NCBI GenBank assembly: GCA_017408625.1
Contig: JAFQUG010000313.1
Coordinates: 1-10,138, forward strand
Origin: Clostridia bacterium
GTDB taxonomy: Bacteria; Bacillota_A; Clostridia; Oscillospirales; CAG-272
Direction: 5' to 3'
Length of the DNA: 10,138 bases
Part shown: positions 6,525 through 10,138 of the stretch, in pieces
How positions within the stretch are numbered: the stretch's first letter is position 1
Layout: each line of letters begins with the position of its first letter
Translations under genes and position numbers: made by a program
The notes under the pieces: generated by a model
Databases searched by the model: none
Told to the model about the DNA's origin: nothing
Seen by the model: only the letters and a program-made list of their open reading frames with translations

Positions 6525-6719
6525 ATGGAAGTTGGATTGATCTTGAAGGTAGCGGGTGTGGGGCTGCTGGTATCGGTAGCAACGCAGATATTGACCAAAT
6601 CGGGCAGGGATGAGCAGGCAACACTGGTCACGGTGGCGGGCATTGTGGTAGTGCTGCTGATGCTGATCGAGCAGATCGGCGCATTGTTCTCGCTGGTGTA
6701 CACTACCTGTGGCTTTTGA
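6525..6719 (+). CDS. spoIIIAC: Stage III sporulation protein AC
   Basis: A 64-aa protein with two predicted transmembrane helices (about 4-22 and 33-56) joined by the short polar turn TKSGRDEQ (24-31), which is the family signature region before the second helix. Length fits the family (about 65-68 aa). It is an integral membrane component of the SpoIIIA channel, and SpoIIIAC and SpoIIIAD are related to each other. The ATG is 3 nt after the spoIIIAB stop, and the Shine-Dalgarno sequence (GGTGAAG) is weak and close, so translation probably depends on ribosomes finishing spoIIIAB. Confidence 0.93.
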   Translation: MEVGLILKVAGVGLLVSVATQILTKSGRDEQATLVTVAGIVVVLLMLIEQIGALFSLVYTTCGF

Positions 6720-6720
6720 T

Positions 6721-7104
6721 ATGGATATGCTCAAGGTTTGCGGCATTGCCATGCTGTGCCTGGTGGCGGTGTGGCTGCTTCGCTCCTGGCGCGCGGAAAT
6801 GGCCTTTCCTGTGCGTGCCGTGGGCACGGTGCTGATCTTTGGCATGATCCTGAGCGCAGCGCAGCCCATCCTTACCCTGATCCGTGGGATCTCCGAGCAA
6901 AGCATGCCGACCGAGCATGGCGAGATTTTGCTCTCGGGGCTGGGTATTTCGCTTTTGTGTGCGCTTGGGGCGGGGATCTGCCGCGATTTTGGTGAAGGAG
7001 GGCTGGCGACCGTCATTGAGAGTGCGGGGAAGATTGCAATTGTGCTCAAGGCACTTCCGCTGATACATGAAATTTTGGGAATGACAAAGGAATTTTTGAA
7101 TTGA
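6721..7104 (+). CDS. spoIIIAD: Stage III sporulation protein AD
   Basis: 127-aa polytopic membrane protein of the SpoIIIA complex, homologous to SpoIIIAC in its C-terminal half. Hydrophobic segments lie at about 4-20, 30-54, 68-86 and 99-117. The most conserved stretch is GICRDFGEGGLA (85-96), followed by AGKIAIVLKALPL. ATG 6721 was chosen over GTG 6709 because the family normally begins 7-8 residues before the first glycine-containing helix (here MDMLKVCG), and neither site has a strong Shine-Dalgarno sequence. With this start the gap from spoIIIAC is one nucleotide; the GTG would instead overlap it by 11 nt and add four residues. The 3' end overlaps the spoIIIAE start by 4 nt. Confidence 0.92.
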   Translation: MDMLKVCGIAMLCLVAVWLLRSWRAEMAFPVRAVGTVLIFGMILSAAQPILTLIRGISEQSMPTEHGEILLSGLGISLLCALGAGICRDFGEGGLATVIESAGKIAIVLKALPLIHEILGMTKEFLN

Positions 7105-8234
7105 GAAAAGCACTGATTTATGTCTTGCTGATGTTGCTGATCGGTATAGGTCTTGGCTTGCCCGTGTCTGCCGAGGCAGCGGATTACAGCACGCTGCCTG
7201 AGCAGTACGTGGCACTTGAGGAATACTTGCCCACCGAGCTTTCGGAGATTTTACCGGATGGGTTATTCTCCCATGACCCCGCAGACGTACAGGCCGCACT
7301 TGCACAGATGATTTCGTTTTCGGGGCTTATTGCGTTGCTTGTGGATTTGGTAGGCGTGCATCTGTCAGAGAGCGGCACGCTGCTGGCCTCAATCTGTGGC
7401 CTGTTACTGCTATGCGGTCTGTTGCGTGCCTTTGGTTCATCGCACAATATCGCGTGGGCAAGCCTTGCGCCCAGGCTTTGCCTGTTTGGAGCGGTGGCGG
7501 GCGCGGGATATGCGGCCGTGAGTGCCATGGTGGAATACTTCGAGACTCTGCAGGTGCTGATGGGCGGTATGCTGCCCGTGATGAGTGTGATGTACGTGCT
7601 GGGAGGCAATCTGACGCGTGCTACGGTGGGGAACGCCGCGCTTGGCGTGGGGCTCAACGTTTGTCGCATCGTGTGCGCGGGTATGGCCCCGCCCCTGTTT
7701 GGAGCGTGCATGGCCCTGTGTATGCCCACCGTGATGGATGCGGGGATCGATCTCTCCCGCTTGTCCGGGTTTTTCAAAAAGACCTATACCTCTGTGCTTG
7801 GCGTGCTGACGCTGATTCTGTCGCTCTGTCTGTCCGCGCAAAATCTGATTGCCTCACGGGCTGACAGCGTAGCCATGCGCAGCGGCAGATATGCCATCGG
7901 GCAAATGATCCCCATCGTGGGCGGTGCCTTGGGTGGCTCACTGGATACTCTTGCAGCCAGTCTTGGACTTTTGCGAGGCTTGGCAGGCACGTGTGGGGTG
8001 CTGCTTTTGTTGCTTTGTTGCCTGCCTGTGCTTTGCCGCATGCTGCTGTTGCGCTTGCTGTTCGATCTTGGCAGCGGGGCGGCGCAGCTGATGGGCTGTG
8101 CACCCGAGAGCGCGGTGCTTGCCGAGGCGAGCAGTCTGTTTGGCTACATGGCGGCGGCAGTGGCCATGTGTACGGCGGTTTTCTTGATCGCGGTGGGCGC
8201 GTTTGCCTCTTGCGCGGCTGCATGGGTGAGCTGA
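7101..8234 (+). CDS. spoIIIAE: Stage III sporulation protein AE (TTG start)
   Basis: A 377-aa polytopic membrane protein, the largest SpoIIIA membrane subunit (about 399 aa in Bacillus). The N-terminus is a cleavable-type signal peptide (residues 1-26, cleavage likely after SAEA), then a short exported segment (27-65), then multiple hydrophobic helices from about 69 to the C-terminus. The conserved family core is at 224-283: FFKKTYTSVLG, RADSVAMRSGRYAIG, and PIVGGALGGSLDT. Translation starts at TTG 7101, within a TTGA overlap with the spoIIIAD stop and about 10 nt after AAAGG (7086-7090). No in-frame ATG lies before the signal peptide, so TTG is well supported. The overlap implies translational coupling. 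Confidence 0.94.
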   Translation: MRKALIYVLLMLLIGIGLGLPVSAEAADYSTLPEQYVALEEYLPTELSEILPDGLFSHDPADVQAALAQMISFSGLIALLVDLVGVHLSESGTLLASICGLLLLCGLLRAFGSSHNIAWASLAPRLCLFGAVAGAGYAAVSAMVEYFETLQVLMGGMLPVMSVMYVLGGNLTRATVGNAALGVGLNVCRIVCAGMAPPLFGACMALCMPTVMDAGIDLSRLSGFFKKTYTSVLGVLTLILSLCLSAQNLIASRADSVAMRSGRYAIGQMIPIVGGALGGSLDTLAASLGLLRGLAGTCGVLLLLLCCLPVLCRMLLLRLLFDLGSGAAQLMGCAPESAVLAEASSLFGYMAAAVAMCTAVFLIAVGAFASCAAAWVS

Positions 8235-8235
8235 G

Positions 8236-8691
8236 ATGGGCGGGTATTTGTATACGCTGGCCGCAGCAAGCGTGCTGATTTCGCTGATCTGCGCTCTGGT
8301 GCCGTCGTCGGCTACGCAGCACGTCAAGCTGCTTTGCAGTCTGTGCGTCATCTGCCTTTTGTGCGCACCGCTTGGTAAACTGATGCGAGCGGTAAAAGAC
8401 GGTGAACTCGATCTACCGCCCGAATGGACCGAGCCGCCCGCAGAGGAATCGGAGCAGGACATGAGCCAGGTGGCGGAGTCTTTGCTTGCAGGGCAGCTGC
8501 AGGATCTGCTGCAAAAGGAATTTGCGCTTGCACCCACGGAGTGCCGCATATATTCAGAGTGGTCGGATGCGGGAAAGGTGACCCGGGTCACGCTTGTTTT
8601 GTCGGGCAAGGCGATCTGGCGCGATCCCGACCCGATCAAAGCATACGTGCAGGGGCTTATGGGTTGCCCATGCGTGGTGGTATTGGATTGA
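8236..8691 (+). CDS. spoIIIAF: Stage III sporulation protein AF
   Basis: 151-aa membrane protein of the SpoIIIA complex, shorter than Bacillus SpoIIIAF (about 206 aa). Two transmembrane helices (about 5-22 and 31-50) are followed by an acidic Pro/Glu-rich linker (57-75) and a soluble C-terminal domain (about 76-151). In this family that domain has a ring-building-motif-like fold; here a helix (SQVAESLLAGQLQDLLQ) precedes beta strands (RVTLVLSGKAIW). The missing length compared with Bacillus appears to be in the linker and C-terminal domain. The ATG is 2 nt after the spoIIIAE stop codon. Sequence conservation in this family is low, so the call leans partly on position in the operon. Confidence 0.88.
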   Translation: MGGYLYTLAAASVLISLICALVPSSATQHVKLLCSLCVICLLCAPLGKLMRAVKDGELDLPPEWTEPPAEESEQDMSQVAESLLAGQLQDLLQKEFALAPTECRIYSEWSDAGKVTRVTLVLSGKAIWRDPDPIKAYVQGLMGCPCVVVLD

Positions 8692-8704
8692 TTTGGAGGT
8701 AACG

Positions 8705-9259
8705 ATGTATACAGACGGCATTTCGGACGTCAAGGGAACGGTCGGGCAAATGAAAAAGAGCGGCAAGCTCTGGATCGTGCTGTTGGGCGCGGTGATCGGC
8801 CTTGGGCTTTTGGTGATGGGCAGCTTTGATCTGCCGCTCTTTCAAAAAAAGCAGAGCGAGCAAAGCGCACCCATCTCGGAGCAGGCTGAGCTGCAGGCTT
8901 ACCGTGCAGAGCTTTCGCACGAGATCGCGCAGCTTTGCGCGGGCGTGCGCGGTGTGGGTAAGGTGCAGGTCATGGTCACGCTGTCGGGCGGGTACGAATA
9001 CGTGTACGCCCGCGACGTGCAAAACAAAACAGGCAACGACAGCCAAAGCTATGAGGAATCCTACGTGCTGGTCGGCTCGGGCAGCTCGCAAGCCCCCGTG
9101 CAGCTTGTGCGCCGATTGCCGAGTGTGGCGGGCGTGGGCATTGTGTGCGAGGGCGGGGCAGACCCCGCTGTGCAAAACGAGCTTGTGGCTTTGGTCAGCG
9201 CGACCTTTGGCATCGGCACAAATAAAATTCACGTCAGTGCGTCACAATTTGCGCAATAG
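8705..9259 (+). CDS. spoIIIAG: Stage III sporulation protein AG (ring-forming)
   Basis: 184-aa bitopic protein. A cytoplasmic N-terminus (1-21) and one transmembrane helix (about 22-40) lead to an exported domain. In Bacillus this domain assembles a large ring in the intermembrane space, part of the mother cell-forespore conduit. The family core is visible: GVRGVGKVQVMVTLSGG (80-96), then a variable strand-rich insertion (about 98-130) ahead of PVQLVRRLPSVAGVGIVCEGG (131-151), then KIHVSAS. It is shorter than Bacillus SpoIIIAG (about 229 aa), with less sequence between the helix and the ring domain. ATG 8705 follows GGAGGT (8695-8700) at a tight 4-nt spacing. The same frame is open back into spoIIIAF, but only this ATG has a Shine-Dalgarno sequence and gives a normal N-terminus. 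Confidence 0.94.
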   Translation: MYTDGISDVKGTVGQMKKSGKLWIVLLGAVIGLGLLVMGSFDLPLFQKKQSEQSAPISEQAELQAYRAELSHEIAQLCAGVRGVGKVQVMVTLSGGYEYVYARDVQNKTGNDSQSYEESYVLVGSGSSQAPVQLVRRLPSVAGVGIVCEGGADPAVQNELVALVSATFGIGTNKIHVSASQFAQ

Positions 9260-9261
9260 GG

Positions 9262-9290
9262 GCATATTATCTGCTTCTCGCTAATAGAAT
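9262..9290 (+). promoter_or_regulatory. Candidate internal sigma-E promoter of spoIIIAH
   Basis: GCATATT (9262-9268) matches the sigma-E -35 consensus KMATATT at all seven positions. After 14 nt, AATAGAAT (9283-9290) matches the -10 CATACAMT at six of eight. It lies in the only sizeable gap of the operon (62 nt between spoIIIAG and spoIIIAH), and a start near 9297 would leave a leader of about 25 nt that includes GGAGGG (9309-9314). The spacing equals that of the candidate before spoIIIAA. An internal promoter has been described in the Bacillus subtilis spoIIIA locus, though at a different place. The assignment here is by consensus only. Confidence 0.5.
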
Positions 9291-9321
9291 ATAGCGTAAC
9301 AACAAAACGGAGGGCTTACAT

Positions 9322-9924
9322 ATGAACATCAAAAAGGTAATCAATACCATAGGCGATTTCTTTAAGAAAATGGGCAAGCGTAACCTGATCATCGCAGGCG
9401 CGGTCATCATGATCGGCCTTGCGGTCTACGTCAACTGGATCTTCTTCTCGGGCAACGACGCAGACGATTCTTACAAGTACGATCAGAGCGCGGGCATGAC
9501 CACCAACTACGGCACCACGCTGGGCACGGGCTCGAATACGGGCAATCAGAACAGCACCGCCACCGATTCCGCTTCGTATTTCACCAGCGTTCAGGTTTCC
9601 AGACAAAAGGCGAGAGACGAGGCACTTGAGGTGCTCAATTCCGTCGTAGACAACCAGAACGCCACCGACGAGGTCAAGGCCGAGGCGGTCGCCGAAATCA
9701 GACAGATCGCATCCGAGATGGAGGACGAGGCCAAGATCGAATCGCTGATCAAGACCAAGGGCTACGAGCAATGCGTGGCGGTCATCAGCGGCGAGAATAT
9801 CAGCATCGTGCTTCAGCACGAGGGCGAGCTGACCGCATCGGCACTCGCGCAGATCAACGCCATCGTCTACGAGCAGACCGGCATTTCCCCCGCAGGCGTG
9901 AGCATTATCACCAGAGAGGGTTAA
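9322..9924 (+). CDS. spoIIIAH: SpoIIIAH-like protein (SpoIIQ partner)
   Basis: A 200-aa bitopic protein (about 218 aa in Bacillus). Residues 1-20 are basic and cytoplasmic. A transmembrane helix spans about 21-42, followed by a low-complexity Gly/Asn/Thr/Ser linker (44-85) and the conserved exported domain (86-198). Diagnostic stretches are YFTSVQVSRQKARDEALEVL (86-105), KIESLIKTKGYEQCV (138-152) and QTGISPAGVSII (185-196). In Bacillus this domain binds forespore SpoIIQ across the intermembrane space, helping engulfment and forming the channel needed for late forespore gene expression. The C-terminal domain has the fold shared with YscJ/FliF ring proteins. ATG 9322 follows GGAGGG at 7 nt, the best ribosome-binding site in the operon. 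Together with the candidate promoter at 9262-9290 this suggests extra, partly independent expression. Confidence 0.95.
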   Translation: MNIKKVINTIGDFFKKMGKRNLIIAGAVIMIGLAVYVNWIFFSGNDADDSYKYDQSAGMTTNYGTTLGTGSNTGNQNSTATDSASYFTSVQVSRQKARDEALEVLNSVVDNQNATDEVKAEAVAEIRQIASEMEDEAKIESLIKTKGYEQCVAVISGENISIVLQHEGELTASALAQINAIVYEQTGISPAGVSIITREG

Positions 9925-9984
9925 TTTGCTTGCAAAAAGAGGCTGAGAAATCAGGTTTAAGAATTAGCGAACTCTTTGAAATAG

Positions 9985-10011
9985 GCCACCACGTGTATGT
10001 GGTGGCTTTTT
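9985..10011 (+). terminator. Intrinsic terminator of the spoIIIA operon
   Basis: GCCACCAC (9985-9992) pairs perfectly with GTGGTGGC (9999-10006) around a GTGTAT loop, and TTTTT (10007-10011) follows. It lies about 60 nt after the spoIIIAH stop. No further spoIIIA-linked gene follows. Confidence 0.9.
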
Positions 10012-10019
10012 CACGCCCT

Positions 10020-10134
10020 GCTCTTGATAAAAGAGCGTCCAAAGGATGCATCTCACCCACCGCAACCGCGTCATTATTTCGCGGCAATGCCGCGAAATTC
10101 TTCCGCTGCGGTCCCCCCTCTCCAGCGGAGAGGG
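10020..10134. repeat. Cluster of three short hairpins, likely an intergenic repeat cut by the window edge
   Basis: Three perfect inverted repeats lie in a row: GCTCTT/AAGAGC (10020-10025 with 10031-10036), ATTTCGCGGC/GCCGCGAAAT (10076-10085 with 10089-10098, 3-nt loop), and CCCTCTCC/GGAGAGGG (10116-10123 with 10127-10134, 3-nt loop). None has a clear T-tract, and no open frame with a start signal covers them. They look like a palindromic intergenic repeat that continues past the right edge. A terminator role for a convergent gene beyond the edge cannot be excluded. Confidence 0.55.
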
Positions 10135-10138
10135 CTCA

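Noticed and set aside
6709..6720. GTG 6709 as the start of spoIIIAD
   Set aside because: No ribosome site precedes it, and the four extra residues are not expected at the family's N-terminus; ATG 6721 fits better.
1..10138. CRISPR arrays, tRNA or rRNA genes, transposase genes
   Set aside because: No regularly spaced direct repeats, no cloverleaf-like segments with a T-arm consensus, and no transposase-like protein were seen on either strand.

Overview
The window reads as chromosomal DNA from an endospore-forming Firmicute of the class Clostridia, moderately GC-rich by eye. The main evidence is a complete eight-gene spoIIIA operon (spoIIIAA to spoIIIAH, 5126-9924) in canonical order. This operon builds the mother-cell half of the mother cell-forespore channel and is confined to endospore formers. 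Shine-Dalgarno sequences (AGGAGG type), GTG and TTG starts, and intrinsic terminators with T-tracts fit the same assignment. The exact genus cannot be read from the sequence.

Layout, left to right, all genes on the + strand. Positions 1-197 hold the 3' end of an unidentified gene. Positions 198-394 are a regulatory intergenic region with two mutually exclusive hairpins and a near-consensus vegetative promoter with an extended -10 box. Positions 395-4168 encode a very large predicted lipoprotein (1257 aa). It combines a lamin-tail-like domain, a chitobiase C-terminal-like beta-sandwich, a CotH-type protein kinase domain, a small beta domain and seven RCC1-type repeats, enough for one complete beta-propeller. 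A strong terminator follows. Positions 4368-4826 encode a small two-helix membrane protein with a C-terminal zinc ribbon, with its own extended -10 promoter and terminator. Positions 4866-5125 hold no gene but contain an intricate palindromic repeat element (4873-5013) and a candidate sporulation promoter.

The spoIIIA operon is tightly packed. Most junctions overlap or are 1-4 nt apart, which suggests translational coupling. The exception is the 62-nt gap before spoIIIAH, which contains an exact match to the sigma-E -35 consensus and a 6/8 match to the -10 element at 14-nt spacing. A similar but weaker candidate lies before spoIIIAA. By homology, SpoIIIAA (ATPase) and SpoIIIAB-AF form the membrane and cytoplasmic parts in the outer forespore membrane. 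SpoIIIAG and SpoIIIAH carry ring-forming domains in the intermembrane space, where SpoIIIAH should dock to SpoIIQ from the forespore. An intrinsic terminator closes the operon. The remaining 120 nt contain three short hairpins that look like part of another palindromic intergenic repeat, cut by the window edge.

I see no strong evidence for a wholly new system. The most unusual items are the LTD-CotH-RCC1 lipoprotein architecture, the palindromic repeat upstream of spoIIIA, and the apparent independent sigma-E promoter of spoIIIAH.
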